Positions 1 to 11,521 are shown, counted from the stretch's first letter. The stretch is 64,000 nt of DNA from Limisphaerales bacterium (GCA_024761205.1 JAMASS010000004.1:496001-560000), one strand, 5' to 3'. Notes: a model not told the origin generated them from the sequence alone. Numbers and translations are program-made.

Positions 1-226
1 AAATAATGGTTTCAATGGCAGTTTCAACACAGTTGCAAAAGGGCTCGCCGCCTGCCTTAGCGCAGCCCTTCGCAGCATCTGCCACTTTGCTGTAATAATC
101 CAGATGACTGTCGTCGCCGCCGGAGCTGCATGCCGAGGACGCCAAGGTAGCCGTTATGATCGCACTCGCCATGGCAGTGCGCTGGAAATTGCTCGGCAGG
201 ACGCCGCGAGTCTGTTTCTTCTTCAT
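1..226 (-). CDS. Small Cys-rich putative lipoprotein/secreted protein, runs off left edge
   Basis: Reverse frame reads MKKKQTRGVLPSNFQRTAMASAIITATLASSACSSGGDDSHLDYYSKVADAAKGCAKAGGEPFCNCVETAIETII with no stop before the edge. Confidence 0.5.
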   Translation of the reverse strand, partial: MKKKQTRGVLPSNFQRTAMASAIITATLASSACSSGGDDSHLDYYSKVADAAKGCAKAGGEPFCNCVETAIETII

Positions 227-257
227 TTTGCTTGTAATCGGTTTTATAGGTTATCGG

Positions 258-1148
258 TCATTGGGGAAGGTTGTATTTCTTGGGATCGGGCCGGGGAAGG
301 GAGTCGATGAATCGCGCCCAGCCTTTGATCATTTTTTGAAAATCTTCCAGCGATCTTGGGGGCTTTCCGGCGCGTCGGCGCTGTGCCAGGAAGTCGTTGT
401 GCGCCGTGCGGGTAACCGCCACGAAATCAACCTCGGCGGGCGGGGCGAAGCGGCTAGCCGGCAGCGTGCCGCTGCGATAATTTGAAAACCCGGTCTCGAC
501 CAGCAAATGGCCCGCTTCGTCCCGGAACAGCGTTTTGACCAAGCGCCCGCTTTTTTTGTCCAGCCAATAGAGGCGCCGGGCGGCGATGTCTTCCCTGAGT
601 TGGGCCGCGCTGCGTTGCCGTCCGGATTTTCGGGCGGCGGTTTTTCTCTTCCGAACCAGCTCGTCGATCAAATCTGATGAGAGAAGGACTTCGATGCTGC
701 GGCAGGTCCGGCCGCCCAGCTTCTGCGACCCTCCCAATCGAAAGGTCAGTTCATCTGCGTGATGTTCGAGAAGGGAAGGGAGCAATTCGAATTCGGCGTT
801 CCGGGGCGCGGCGTATTCGATTTTGACCGTGCCCCATTCGGTTGTCTCCCAGCATCCGGCGCGGGTTTCCAGCAATTGCCGATGAATCCGCTGATTGAAG
901 TCCTTGAAAAGGATCTTCCTCTCGACCGTTCCATCCGCGCCGCGGCGCTGCAAGTGCAGGCGGCTTTCTTTTCGAATCAAGTCACGGGCCTCATAGGCGG
1001 CGGTTTCGTCGGGAGCCATCCGGTCGATCATGCCCGAAAGCAGGTCGTGCGCGGTATCCGGATTTTCGGCGAAGGCCGGCAGCAGCAGGGAGAATGCGCA
1101 GCAGCTCCCGGCCAAAAACGGCACGACACAACTCGGGGAGTTTTTCAT
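258..1148 (-). CDS. Secreted protein, possibly outer-membrane lipoprotein-sorting-like (LolA/DUF-type)
   Basis: 296 aa ORF with signal peptide; mid-region resembles lipoprotein-sorting proteins (LDKKSGRLVKTLFRDEAG). Confidence 0.6.
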   Translation of the reverse strand: MKNSPSCVVPFLAGSCCAFSLLLPAFAENPDTAHDLLSGMIDRMAPDETAAYEARDLIRKESRLHLQRRGADGTVERKILFKDFNQRIHRQLLETRAGCWETTEWGTVKIEYAAPRNAEFELLPSLLEHHADELTFRLGGSQKLGGRTCRSIEVLLSSDLIDELVRKRKTAARKSGRQRSAAQLREDIAARRLYWLDKKSGRLVKTLFRDEAGHLLVETGFSNYRSGTLPASRFAPPAEVDFVAVTRTAHNDFLAQRRRAGKPPRSLEDFQKMIKGWARFIDSLPRPDPKKYNLPQ

Positions 1149-1225
1149 AATTTAGTGAATTATTACGGGTGATGAGTTTGTCAACCCGAATTTTTTGTCG
1201 CCACCACCGGTCGCGACGCCTGAAA

Positions 1226-3493
1226 TCAAGCCGCCTTGCGGACGGACAAGCACAAGGGCAGCAGGACGAAGACCACCCCGAACGCCAGTCCGAACGCCAA
1301 GGCGCTCAGTCCGCCAAAGTGTTTCGCCGGCGGAAACGACGTCGCCGCCAGCAACGCAAAAATCCCACCGAGAACCAAACTGGTATAAACAATCGGGCGC
1401 GCCTTAACACGGATGGCGCTTTCCGTTGCCTGAAACCTATCCGAACCTGACCGGCGCGCATCCAGCCATTGAGTGACAAAGTGCACGGTATCATCAATGG
1501 CGATCCCAAAGGCAATGGCGGCAATCATGACGGTGATCGAATTCAGTGGAATGTCGATCAAGGCCGCCACAGCGATCACCACGCCAACGGGCAAGGCATT
1601 GATCATGATCGCTAGCGCAGCTAATCGCCACGACCGCCAAAGAACCACTAACAGCATAAACACTGACACCAAAGCGGTCACTGCGCTTCTCATCTGACTG
1701 CCAACTATCTGTCGATCGGCTTCCAAAATTGTGTGCAGACCCTGCTCGGCACTTAGGCTCACGCCCTCCGGCAACTTGGATTCCGCGTATTGAATGACGT
1801 CCGCAATAATTGCCAGATACTTGTCGGAACGAAGATCCGGTGTTCGAACCACCAGATTCGCCGTCCGATAATCCGGATCGCATAGCGCTTCAAAAAAGGG
1901 GAACTTCTGGGTCTTCAATACCAAAGAAAAAGTCCCCAATAGGAGCGGATTAGTGGGCAGTGCCAGGCTCCCCGGACGTTCCTGCTCCCAGATCTGATTC
2001 ATCATCGCCAAAACCTGGGAGTAAGAGTAAACACCGGAGACTTCGGACTTGGCTTCCGCATAGACCTGCACGTCTTCTAAGTACTTTAAAAATGGCAACT
2101 GATTGACCCCGTTGGTCTTACCGGAATCAACCCCGAGTTGAAACATGTTGAAGCCGCCGTAACTCGCGTTGAACAATTCACCCGCCGCCCGAGTCGGACT
2201 ATCAGCAGGAAGAAACTCGATCGGACGAACCCCGGTACGCAGCTGCGGCACTAACATCACCGTACCCGCGATCGCTGCCAAGGCCAGAAAAAGCACCCAT
2301 CCCTTTCGCCGTTGTAGTTGTTCCAACCAAATGAAAGGCCACTCATCACCGGCACCTACCTCAGAGACCGCCGCTAGATAGCCACCGGCGTAGTGGCGAT
2401 AATAGACCGCCATAATGCCGACCCCTGGACCAAAGGTCATGAGGAAGACAACAGCGACTCCGTAGGCCCCTATCAATCCAGCCTCTCTCACTTGGGGGAT
2501 CTCAGCCAGCCCAAGCGACACCAAACCAACCAGGGTCGTCAACGTCGCAAATCCACATGACTTCCAGATTTGCTTCAGCGCCAACCGAACCACATCGACG
2601 CCCAACCGATCCCGAGCCGCCCGCTGACAGGCCGTGCCAAGATGCACCAAAAGCGTGAGGTGGACACCCATCCACAAAGGAAACAGGAGTAAGGTAAACA
2701 CGGTGAACGGATAGCCCAACCACTGGAGACTTCCGGCAATCAGCCCCAACGTAACTGCCTGATTGACTAACATGAAAAAAACAAATCCGAACGATCGAAA
2801 GGCGACCCCCAAAGTAGCTGCGAGAAAAAGAAAAACTACTGGCACGAAACAGAACAGATCTCCCATGATTCGGGTATAAACCTCCTCTTCAACCAACGGC
2901 AACCCAACCACCCTAAAGGCCAAGCCCTCGCTTTCGAAATCGGAGAATACGGTTTCGAGATCGGCCCGCAGCACCCGTTTCGACTCCAAGTCCATGAACG
3001 GTTTATCAAATGTTAGCGTCAACGTAGCGTGTCGGCTATCTGGTGACACCATCACATTCCGAATCAGCGGATTGCCCAAACAATAGTCCCGCAACTGCTC
3101 CAGATCAGCCGCCTCACTCATTTCCCTCGGCGCCAGTGGGACCATGTCAAACGAGAAACCTTTACGAACGGGTTTATAGGAGTGGGTCAGACTCTTCACA
3201 TCCAATACACCGTCAACCGTCATCAAGGCGTCGCTGACACGGCCGATCGCCGATAAACCCTCGGCCGTAAATACATCCGGACATTCAAGATCAATGACGA
3301 CGATCACTTGGTCCTGCAATACGGCAGTGATCTTATCCAAAGTCGCCTTCTGGCTGGGGTTGCTCTCGAGCAACGCATCGGCATCAGACCGAATTCGAAG
3401 ATGCTGCAAATCCCAGAGCAGAGGAATCAGCAAAACGACCAGCCCACCAAAGCTAACCTTCGGAAAGCGAACGAATGGATTCCAATCATTCAT
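1226..3493 (-). CDS. RND/MMPL-family exporter
   Basis: ~755 aa, two blocks of TM helices and large periplasmic loops, GIAIDDTVHFVTQW motif; start likely MNDWNPF at 3493 rather than the 3619 ORF start. Confidence 0.85.
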   Translation of the reverse strand: MNDWNPFVRFPKVSFGGLVVLLIPLLWDLQHLRIRSDADALLESNPSQKATLDKITAVLQDQVIVVIDLECPDVFTAEGLSAIGRVSDALMTVDGVLDVKSLTHSYKPVRKGFSFDMVPLAPREMSEAADLEQLRDYCLGNPLIRNVMVSPDSRHATLTLTFDKPFMDLESKRVLRADLETVFSDFESEGLAFRVVGLPLVEEEVYTRIMGDLFCFVPVVFLFLAATLGVAFRSFGFVFFMLVNQAVTLGLIAGSLQWLGYPFTVFTLLLFPLWMGVHLTLLVHLGTACQRAARDRLGVDVVRLALKQIWKSCGFATLTTLVGLVSLGLAEIPQVREAGLIGAYGVAVVFLMTFGPGVGIMAVYYRHYAGGYLAAVSEVGAGDEWPFIWLEQLQRRKGWVLFLALAAIAGTVMLVPQLRTGVRPIEFLPADSPTRAAGELFNASYGGFNMFQLGVDSGKTNGVNQLPFLKYLEDVQVYAEAKSEVSGVYSYSQVLAMMNQIWEQERPGSLALPTNPLLLGTFSLVLKTQKFPFFEALCDPDYRTANLVVRTPDLRSDKYLAIIADVIQYAESKLPEGVSLSAEQGLHTILEADRQIVGSQMRSAVTALVSVFMLLVVLWRSWRLAALAIMINALPVGVVIAVAALIDIPLNSITVMIAAIAFGIAIDDTVHFVTQWLDARRSGSDRFQATESAIRVKARPIVYTSLVLGGIFALLAATSFPPAKHFGGLSALAFGLAFGVVFVLLPLCLSVRKAA

Positions 3494-3619
3494 CGTCAAT
3501 ATTGCTGCTGAAACCTCGGAAGCCGTGCCTGACAGCACGAGTCCGTCAGGAAAAGAGAGTCCAGCACAAACTACTCTCGCACTCAGGTATTGTTTCAAAA
3601 ACCTGCTGGCCCCGCTCAT

Positions 3620-4580
3620 CGTTCCCTACCCCATCGGCAGACACCAGGTGACAAACGCCTTTTCGCCACGATTCTACCGGTTTCAGGATCGGCCGTTCCT
3701 CCCGGCACCGGTTCTCTGCCAGAAGACATCGCATCTGAAAAGGACAACCCGCTGGCAAATCCAGAGGCGATGGAACATCACCCAAGATAGATTGCCGCTT
3801 CGCCTCGCGCCGTTTCCGGCCTCCGGGAATCGAAGCCACCAGCAACTGAGCATAGGGATACCTCGGATTCTCGATCATCTCACCGGACGGTCCTGCTCAA
3901 CGACTTACCCCAGGCCCATCACCATCACCCGTAGCTGCCGTGCTCCATCACCGCCAGATCATGCCTGATAAAGGAGATGGGGCAACCCCGTGTCCGTTTG
4001 TAACTCATGCAACAAATTGATCATTTGCGCCTGAACTGACACATCCAACACACTGACGGATTCATCACATACCACCAGTTCCGGCTCCACTGTCAAGGCC
4101 CGTCTAATTCCAATCCGCTGCCGTTGGCCGTCGTTGAATTCCCGTGAATAGCATTCATTCATCACGAAAGCATCCAAACCAACGGCGCCCAACAAACGAG
4201 CGACTCGCTCGCGGATATCATCTGGCTCCCGCAGCAATCCATGAAATTCGATACCCTCAGCAATACTCTCCCCGATGGTGAATTTTGGATTCAACGAGCC
4301 ACACGAATCCTGAAAAGACCATCTGCGCCGATTGACGACACGCCTTCCGTTGGACGATTGTCTGTTCGAGCATGTTCTGCCCCCTAAACAGAAAATCTGG
4401 CCACCGGAAGGCCGTTCCAGCAGGACCAAGCTCTTTGCAATCAAACTCTTGCCCCAGCCGCTTTCGCCGACCAAACCGGCTGTTTCACCGGCTTCGACCT
4501 GAAAGCCCGCGCCGTTCACGGCCTTTAACAGCTTCAGCCGCGATTCCAGCCACGGCCGCTGAAGCGGATACTGAATCTCG
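3620..4580 (-). pseudogene. Oligopeptide ABC transporter ATPase (OppF/DppF-type), degraded
   Basis: Fragments in different frames: GLVGESGWGKSLIAKSLV, SREFNDGQRQRIGIRRALTVEPELVVCDESVSVLDVSVQAQMINLL, then MIENPRYPYAQLLVASIPGG...CPFQMRC after frameshift/stops. Confidence 0.85.
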
Positions 4581-4585
4581 AGACC

Positions 4586-5556
4586 CTAAACTTCCAATAA
4601 CGGCATCACGCTTTTCGAATCGTGCACCGCACCAGCCAATCCCCACCTGCACAACACCGGACGAGAACAGCTTGCCTCAACGAAAGAGCATCGGGGGTGG
4701 AATCGACAGCCTGACGGAAAAGCTCCAGGCACAGGCACCTGACCCGGGATCGCCCTCAGTCCGACATCGCCCGCACCAATTCGGGGCACCGCCCCTAGCA
4801 ACACTTTGGTATAGGGACGCCTCGGTTGGCTGAGGACATCCGGTGTCTGCTTTCCACGATTTGACCAGCGTACATGACGGCGACCCGATCGGCAAAATCT
4901 TCAACCACACCGAGATTATGGCTGATCAACAGAACCGACATGCCTAGCCCTTGCTGAAACTCACCCAACAAAGTGAGGATCTGCGCTTGAACGGTGACAT
5001 AAAAAGGACGCTCGTCGGCTCATCATCAACCAAAAGGAACGGTTCCGAAGCGAGCGCCATGGCGATCATCACCCGTTACAGCATCCGGCCAAACATTTGG
5101 CGCCGATAGCCTCGCATTCGAACCTCCGGCGCCGGGATGCCGACCAGCCGGAGCAACTCTTGAATTCCGATCGCCATTCGCCTTGTTGGGTTTGACGCAA
5201 AGATAGCATCTCGCGGACCTGCCTCCCAATTCAATAAACCGGATTGGGGCAGACTACCCGATCCTGGAAAACCATAACTTAGTTTCACTCTACGAGTCTT
5301 CCGGAGCTCCGCGTCACTCATTCGCAAAACGCCCAACCCTCAACCAAGACACTGCCGCTCGCATAGGCGAACGGTGGTGAAGGGAAAAGGCGTGTCAACG
5401 ACAGCACCGTCACACTCTTGCCGCAGCCACTCTCATCAATAAGGCAATACTCTTCTTCCGGTTCAATACACAGAGACACCCCATCAACCAGCTGCCGGTC
5501 ACCTTGCCGGCCGGTCAGACCAATCGAAAGGTCATTGACTTACAATACGGGCATGC
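4586..5556 (-). pseudogene. Oligopeptide ABC transporter ATPase (OppD/DppD-type), degraded
   Basis: Fragments VNDLSIGLTG...LIDESGCGKSVTVLSLTRL, VLRMSDAELRKTRR, PEVRMRGYRRQMFGRML, GCRFHPRC in multiple frames; Walker A changed to DESGCGKS. Confidence 0.8.
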
Positions 5557-5642
5557 TGTGATCTCAGATTCCCTGCTTGAATCCGCCGGGTCCGGGCCGT
5601 TAGCTTGCCGGCCCGGACCCGGCTGGCGAGAGCGAAAAACCT

Positions 5643-7724
5643 ATGACTGAAGTCCAATCCCCAAAATCCAAACCGCTGAATCGCCCGCTGACATCCTTCA
5701 GCGAAGCTCAATCACGCGCCACGGCCGCTGGTTCGCGGCTCGAACTACCCTGCTTCGAAACGGATCCGAAATCGCTCAAGGATTCGATGGATGAAACCAT
5801 CCGAAACGCCAACCAACGCCTTGATGCCATCGCCGACCTTTCGCGGGATTCGCTGACCTTTGAGAACACCATCCGCGAGCTAGATGACCTCCTCCACCCC
5901 GCCAACCTCACCGCCAACCGGACCTACTTGATCAAGGAGACCCATCCCCATGCGGCCATGAGAGATCAGGCCACCGAACTCATCAAGGAGTTCCAGGGAT
6001 GGGCCGTGGGGCTAGATTATCGAGAGGATGTCTACCGCACAATCCGCGCCTACGCCGACACGAAACCGAAACTGGAAGGTGAAGACCAACGGCTTTTCGA
6101 CGACACACTTCGGGATTACCGCCGTGCGGGCCTCGAACTCCCGCCTGCCGAGCGGGCCGAAGTCGAAAAACTGCGCAAGAAACTCTCCCTGATTGCCACT
6201 GACTTCGACACCAATATTACCCAAGCGACGGCCACCCTAGAGTTCACGAGGGAAGACCTCGAGGGTTTGCCGCAGGACTTCTTGGACCAAGAAGATCTTC
6301 GGAACGAAAATCGGAACTACGAACTTCAGGCAAACATCACCTGGCACTTTGTCACCGTCATGGAGAACGCCAAATCAGAAGCAACCCGCAAACGGATGAA
6401 AGTCGCGCGCTACTCGCTGGCAGCTGACAAGAACATTGGGCTCTTCAACGAGATCCTTCGTCTCCGCACGCTCATCGCCAACAAACTCGGATACCGTTCC
6501 TGGGCGGACTACAAGACCGAGACCAAGATGGCTGGCAACGGAGCCACCGCCATCCAGTTTCTGAAAGACCTCAACGAAGCCTTAACCGCAAAATTCGAGG
6601 CCGAGCTCGAATCCTTCCGCGCCATCAAGGCCGCCGAGACCGGCGTCGCCAATGCAACCATCAACATCTGGGACTGGCGCTACTATGCGAATCAACTCAA
6701 AAAACAACGCTGTGCCGTGAACACCGAGCAACTCCGCTCCTACTTCCCATACGAGCGAGCGTTGGATGGAATGTTCCGCATCTACGAACGCATCTTCGAG
6801 CTATCCTTCCTGGAACTCGAAGCCCCTTACAAATGGACCGACGATCTCCAACTATTCTTGGCCTCAGACGCAAAAACGGGAGAGCCCCTTGGGACGTTTT
6901 ATCTCGATATGTTTCCCAGAAAGGGAAAGTTCAACCACTTCGCCCAGTTCGGTCTCATCGACGGCAAGCGCCTGCCCTCAGGCGAGTATCAAAGGGCCTG
7001 CGTCGCCCTCATCTGCAATTTCCCAACACCGCCCGACGACAAACCATCGCTACTCTCCCACAATGAAGTGGAAACCCTTTTTCACGAGTTTGGACACGCA
7101 CTTCACTCATTACTCACCCAGGCCAACTACTCACGCTTTTCCGGCACCAGCGTGCCGAGTGATTTTGTTGAAGCGCCCTCACAGATGCTTGAGAACTGGA
7201 TTTGGGATCAGGAAGTCCTCGACACCTTTACCGCAGATTATCGGGATGATTCAAAAAAGATCCCCGCAGATATTATCGACCGCCTCAAAGAGGCGCGACT
7301 GGCCACCATTGGCACGTTTTACCGCCGACAACTCAGTTTCGGTCTGCTCGATCTCGAACTCCATTCGGTCTCGGATCCAAATGCAATCCCCGATGTTCTC
7401 GAAGTCTCCGAGCGAATCATCGCCAATATTTTCCTCCCGTCTCCCGAAGGCACTGCCTTCGTGGCCAACTTCGGCCATCTGACCGGCTACGATGCCGGTT
7501 ACTATGGCTATGCCTGGGCAGACGCCATTGCAGCCGACATGGCAACCATTTTCGAGGAATCCCCACAGCGCTATTTCGACACCACAATAGGCCGACGCTT
7601 GAGAGATGAGATCTATGCTCCCGGGAATTCCCGCGATGTGAACGAATCGATTGAGAAATTTCTTGGCCGGCCTCGGTCGCTGAAACCGTTTCTAAAATCC
7701 GTAGGAATCGACGTCGAAAACTGA
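5643..7724 (+). CDS. M3 family oligoendopeptidase/thimet oligopeptidase-like
   Basis: 693 aa, zinc motif HEFGHALH in ETLFHEFGHALHSLLT. Confidence 0.9.
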   Translation: MTEVQSPKSKPLNRPLTSFSEAQSRATAAGSRLELPCFETDPKSLKDSMDETIRNANQRLDAIADLSRDSLTFENTIRELDDLLHPANLTANRTYLIKETHPHAAMRDQATELIKEFQGWAVGLDYREDVYRTIRAYADTKPKLEGEDQRLFDDTLRDYRRAGLELPPAERAEVEKLRKKLSLIATDFDTNITQATATLEFTREDLEGLPQDFLDQEDLRNENRNYELQANITWHFVTVMENAKSEATRKRMKVARYSLAADKNIGLFNEILRLRTLIANKLGYRSWADYKTETKMAGNGATAIQFLKDLNEALTAKFEAELESFRAIKAAETGVANATINIWDWRYYANQLKKQRCAVNTEQLRSYFPYERALDGMFRIYERIFELSFLELEAPYKWTDDLQLFLASDAKTGEPLGTFYLDMFPRKGKFNHFAQFGLIDGKRLPSGEYQRACVALICNFPTPPDDKPSLLSHNEVETLFHEFGHALHSLLTQANYSRFSGTSVPSDFVEAPSQMLENWIWDQEVLDTFTADYRDDSKKIPADIIDRLKEARLATIGTFYRRQLSFGLLDLELHSVSDPNAIPDVLEVSERIIANIFLPSPEGTAFVANFGHLTGYDAGYYGYAWADAIAADMATIFEESPQRYFDTTIGRRLRDEIYAPGNSRDVNESIEKFLGRPRSLKPFLKSVGIDVEN

Positions 7725-7738
7725 GAAAATCCGTTCTT

Positions 7739-8983
7739 CTATTGGTAGATCAGGTAGCGTTGCCGCCGTGCCTTAAATCGTCGGACCTCGGCCTCCCAGC
7801 TCTTGGCAATGCTCGAAACAGAACGCCCAGCCTGCAGGTCCCGCCTCGTCGCATCCGTTCCATTGACCTTGTCAAACATGCGCCAGTCCTTGCCCCGGTC
7901 CAATGCGGCTTGAAATAGGTCCCGACCGCTCACTCGGTTCACTGCATCCAACAAATAGAAATTGATCACACTTAACGGGGCGGTGGCCGGATCACGGAAC
8001 ACAATCTCAACTGACGGCACCAAACGGCCTCTCAAACCGTCGCGCTGCGAGACAACCTTTGAGGCATGGAATCGAATTCCCGGCAAACCCAAGCCATTCA
8101 AGTAGCTGGCAGTCTTAGGCGCTTTCAGCCAATCGATTGCGATATATTCAAAGGGACGTTTCGTATGAATACCGATGTCCACGCCCCCAATTTCTCCCAA
8201 CATTCCGGTCGCCACCTGGTACATAGGCGAACGACCATAAGGCACGTTGGGCGATGTGGGCACCCAATCGAGCCCAGTATCGTCCCATACCATGGACCGT
8301 CGCCACCCTTTCATGGTAAGAACCAACAAACGACAGGTATGGTCGTTCATTCGTTCGCCTTTGATCATTCGGGCAAGCTCGCCACAGGTCATGCCATAGA
8401 CGTAAGGAATCGGCCAATAACCGACGAGTGAACGGAATCGGGGATTGTAGTGAGGCCCTTCAACGCGCAGACCACCTAGTGGATTCGGTCGGTCCAACAC
8501 CATGAAATCAACCCCCGCCCGCCCGCATTCAGCCATGGCTTTACCCATTGTCGTAATAAACGTATACGACCGGGCACCAGTATCCTGTAGATCGTAGACC
8601 AAGATATCAATGTGCTGCAGCATTTTCGGCGTAGGTTCTCGAACCGGACCAGGGCCATAGAGAGAGAAAATCGGGAGGCCGGTCTTCCGATCAATAGAAT
8701 CCGGAAACTCCTTACCTGCAAGGATATCACCATAGACCCCGTGTTCGGCACCAAAGAGCGCCACAAGGTTCACATTCGGCGCCTTCCACAAGAGCTCGAC
8801 CGTTGAAACACCGTCCCGATTGACCCCGCCGGGATTGGTCAGCAGCCCAACCCGCTTGCCGTCCAAATCCCGAAACCCGCGGTCCGCGAGAATATCGCTT
8901 CCCAACCGGATTTCCGCAGTGAAAGAATCGCACCAGGCACCTAGGCCCAACAACAACAAAACGCAAATGAAGCAATTCTTCAT
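7739..8983 (-). CDS. DUF1343 / exo-beta-N-acetylmuramidase NamZ-like protein
   Basis: Signal peptide and VGLLTNPGGVNRDG, GAEHGVYGD, DLQDTGARSYTFI, DRPNPLGG. Confidence 0.85.
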   Translation of the reverse strand: MKNCFICVLLLLGLGAWCDSFTAEIRLGSDILADRGFRDLDGKRVGLLTNPGGVNRDGVSTVELLWKAPNVNLVALFGAEHGVYGDILAGKEFPDSIDRKTGLPIFSLYGPGPVREPTPKMLQHIDILVYDLQDTGARSYTFITTMGKAMAECGRAGVDFMVLDRPNPLGGLRVEGPHYNPRFRSLVGYWPIPYVYGMTCGELARMIKGERMNDHTCRLLVLTMKGWRRSMVWDDTGLDWVPTSPNVPYGRSPMYQVATGMLGEIGGVDIGIHTKRPFEYIAIDWLKAPKTASYLNGLGLPGIRFHASKVVSQRDGLRGRLVPSVEIVFRDPATAPLSVINFYLLDAVNRVSGRDLFQAALDRGKDWRMFDKVNGTDATRRDLQAGRSVSSIAKSWEAEVRRFKARRQRYLIYQ

Positions 8984-9162
8984 GACAATCCTAATAATCT
9001 ATGACGGCGACAGCACCCGGGAATTCAAATTTTGCTGAAGATCCACACCGCCGCCAGCGCTGCAAGCCGAACCCAGCCTTGGACTTTCGGCAAGTTGAAA
9101 GAGGACACTATCCCCATGACAGAATAGAAATCCCCTTGATCCTATCCATCCTATCTAAAATC

Positions 9163-10194
9163 TCAACCCTCAACTGCCGCTCGCCGCAATCGGTCCCAAA
9201 TCCCAACCCACTCCACTTCACAGGGAGGCGCTTCCACCAATATGACTTCACAGCCGCTGGCATCGCACAGGTGAAGCTCAGAAAACAATGCCCGCGCGTA
9301 CGCTTCCGAGTTATGCGGCACGAGAGAAACCCAACAGAACCCGTAGACTTCTGGGATTACATTGTAAGCAATCACACTGATAGCGCTCCGAGGCTTTCCC
9401 AGCCTGCGGACAGCATCGTCAAAGCCCATCCGATCTTCCCACCTCTCAACCACCAAACGCGCTTTCGGCGAATAATGTCGGGCCGTCATCCCCGGACTCC
9501 GTAAGATCGATCGCCTCCCAGAGCCATCATCACTACCAGCCCATTCAATCCCCGGCGTCGCCACAGACAAGGCATTCGTATGGATCATCCCCGGCCTCAA
9601 GACCCGCGCAGGACGGCCCACTAAATCGACTACGGTCGATTCAATTCCCACCACACAATGTCCACCGTCCACGACTAAGGGGATGGCGCCGCTAAGCTGC
9701 GACAGAACATGCTGAGCCTGGGTCGGTGACAGTTCGTTCGATCGATTCGCACTGGGTGCGGCCAACGGAAACCCACACTCTTCAATCACCGCCTGCATCA
9801 CCGGATGACTCGGCCATCGAATCGCCACCGTGTCACCACCGGCGGTGATCTCATCGGGAATCAAGTCCGAACGTTGCAGGACCACAGTCAACGGTCCGGG
9901 CCAAAAGGCGCGGGTAAGCTGCGCCGCAGATTCGGTCCACTCCCGCACACATCGCTCGACCATCGCCCAACCCGCAACATGAACGATCAAAGGATTGGTC
10001 TGAGGACGCTCCTTAGCAGCATAGATCTTTCGAATGGCCTCGGGCTGGAACGCATTGCCCGCCAAGCCATACACCGTCTCGGTCGGGAGCGCCACGACCT
10101 CATCCCGCCGCAAGATTTTAGCGACAGTCTGCACTGCGTGATCGAAACTCACCTTCGTTTCCGTCGCGAGCACTTCGGTCGTGAATTGGCCCAT
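9163..10194 (-). CDS. L-threonylcarbamoyladenylate synthase, Sua5/YrdC/YciO family (long form)
   Basis: PTETVYGLAGNAF, KERPQTNPLIVHV, GPLTVVL, APSANRS, plus C-terminal Sua5 domain. Confidence 0.9.
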   Translation of the reverse strand: MGQFTTEVLATETKVSFDHAVQTVAKILRRDEVVALPTETVYGLAGNAFQPEAIRKIYAAKERPQTNPLIVHVAGWAMVERCVREWTESAAQLTRAFWPGPLTVVLQRSDLIPDEITAGGDTVAIRWPSHPVMQAVIEECGFPLAAPSANRSNELSPTQAQHVLSQLSGAIPLVVDGGHCVVGIESTVVDLVGRPARVLRPGMIHTNALSVATPGIEWAGSDDGSGRRSILRSPGMTARHYSPKARLVVERWEDRMGFDDAVRRLGKPRSAISVIAYNVIPEVYGFCWVSLVPHNSEAYARALFSELHLCDASGCEVILVEAPPCEVEWVGIWDRLRRAAVEG

Positions 10195-10243
10195 GAATGG
10201 TTTGGACTTTTAAAGTCGGTCTACGCTCGGCTACACTCTTTCC

Positions 10244-11281
10244 ATGCTCGATTCCCTAACAACGCAACTCAAAAAATCACGCGATCTGTCACCTGATCAA
10301 ATCACCGAGGCAATCGAACTCCTCGTCTCCGGCGATATCGCCCCGGCACCCAAGGCCGATTTCTTGACCGCCCTAGCGCAGAAAGGAGAAACCATCGAAG
10401 AAATCGGCACGTTTGCCAAGATCCTGCGCGACAAATCCGTTCAACCCTCGCTTTCCCCCGCATGCCGCCAACGGGAAATTCTCGATGTCTGCGGCACCGG
10501 CGGCGATCAGCAGAACACCTTTAACATCTCGACTACCGTTGCCATTGTCGCCGCGGCGGCCGGCGTGACCGTGGCCAAACATGGCAACCGTGCTATCACC
10601 TCCAAGTCGGGCAGCGCAGACGTTTTGGAGGCGCTAGGCATTCGGATCCACCTGACTCCGGAAGAATGTGCTGCATCGCTCGAACAGAACGGATTCGTTT
10701 TTTTCTTCGCACCCAATTACCATCCCGCCTTCAAGCACATAAGCTCCGCACGAAAACTTTGCGCCGAACAGGGACAGCGCACAATTTTCAATTTCCTCGG
10801 CCCCCTGCTCAACCCCGCGCGTCCCACCACTCAGTTGATCGGTGTGCCTGACCCTGCCCTCTGTAAGCCCATCGCTAAAGTGCTCCAATCGATAGGGATA
10901 CGGCGGGGCATGGTCGTCTCAGGGGATGTCGGCACCGGCAATCTCGACGAATTATCCACGCTCGGCACCAATACGATTGCCGAATTCTACCAAGATCGCG
11001 CCTTCAGCGTCGAAGAACTCGATCCCCAAAGCCTGCCGGTTCAACCCGCTCAGATCGAAGATCTTAAGGGTGGGGACAGCAAAGCAAACGCCCAGACAAT
11101 CCGCGAAATTCTCAACGGAACGGACAAGGGACCAAAACGGGACGCAGTGCTGCTCAATGCCGGTGCCGCGCTTTTTGTCGCCGAGAAGAGTCCCTCGCTG
11201 ACCGAGGGATGGGACTTGGCCGCTCGACTGATCAATGACGGCGCGGCGATGGACAAACTCACCAGTCTGAGCAACTGTTGA
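10244..11281 (+). CDS. trpD: Anthranilate phosphoribosyltransferase
   Basis: DVCGTGGDQQNTFNIST, KHGNRAITSKSGSADVLEALG, FNFLGPLLNPA. Confidence 0.93.
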   Translation: MLDSLTTQLKKSRDLSPDQITEAIELLVSGDIAPAPKADFLTALAQKGETIEEIGTFAKILRDKSVQPSLSPACRQREILDVCGTGGDQQNTFNISTTVAIVAAAAGVTVAKHGNRAITSKSGSADVLEALGIRIHLTPEECAASLEQNGFVFFFAPNYHPAFKHISSARKLCAEQGQRTIFNFLGPLLNPARPTTQLIGVPDPALCKPIAKVLQSIGIRRGMVVSGDVGTGNLDELSTLGTNTIAEFYQDRAFSVEELDPQSLPVQPAQIEDLKGGDSKANAQTIREILNGTDKGPKRDAVLLNAGAALFVAEKSPSLTEGWDLAARLINDGAAMDKLTSLSNC

Positions 11282-11521
11282 GAATTAAGGAGCATGGTTG
11301 ATTCATCCGACCAATCTGAAACCCAACCCTCAGCCGGACGGTCTTTCTCAAGTAAGACAAATTGACACCGATTCGAAGATCCGGAGGCCTTCCGACCTCA
11401 AAATCCATGAGCTGGCATAGCGATGTTCAGCATTGACCGAAACGGTGAAAGCGGTAACTCTGACGAGACGCCCCTGAATTTTGAAGAGGCAAAGTAAATC
11501 AAAACCTGTAACATCAAGAAT

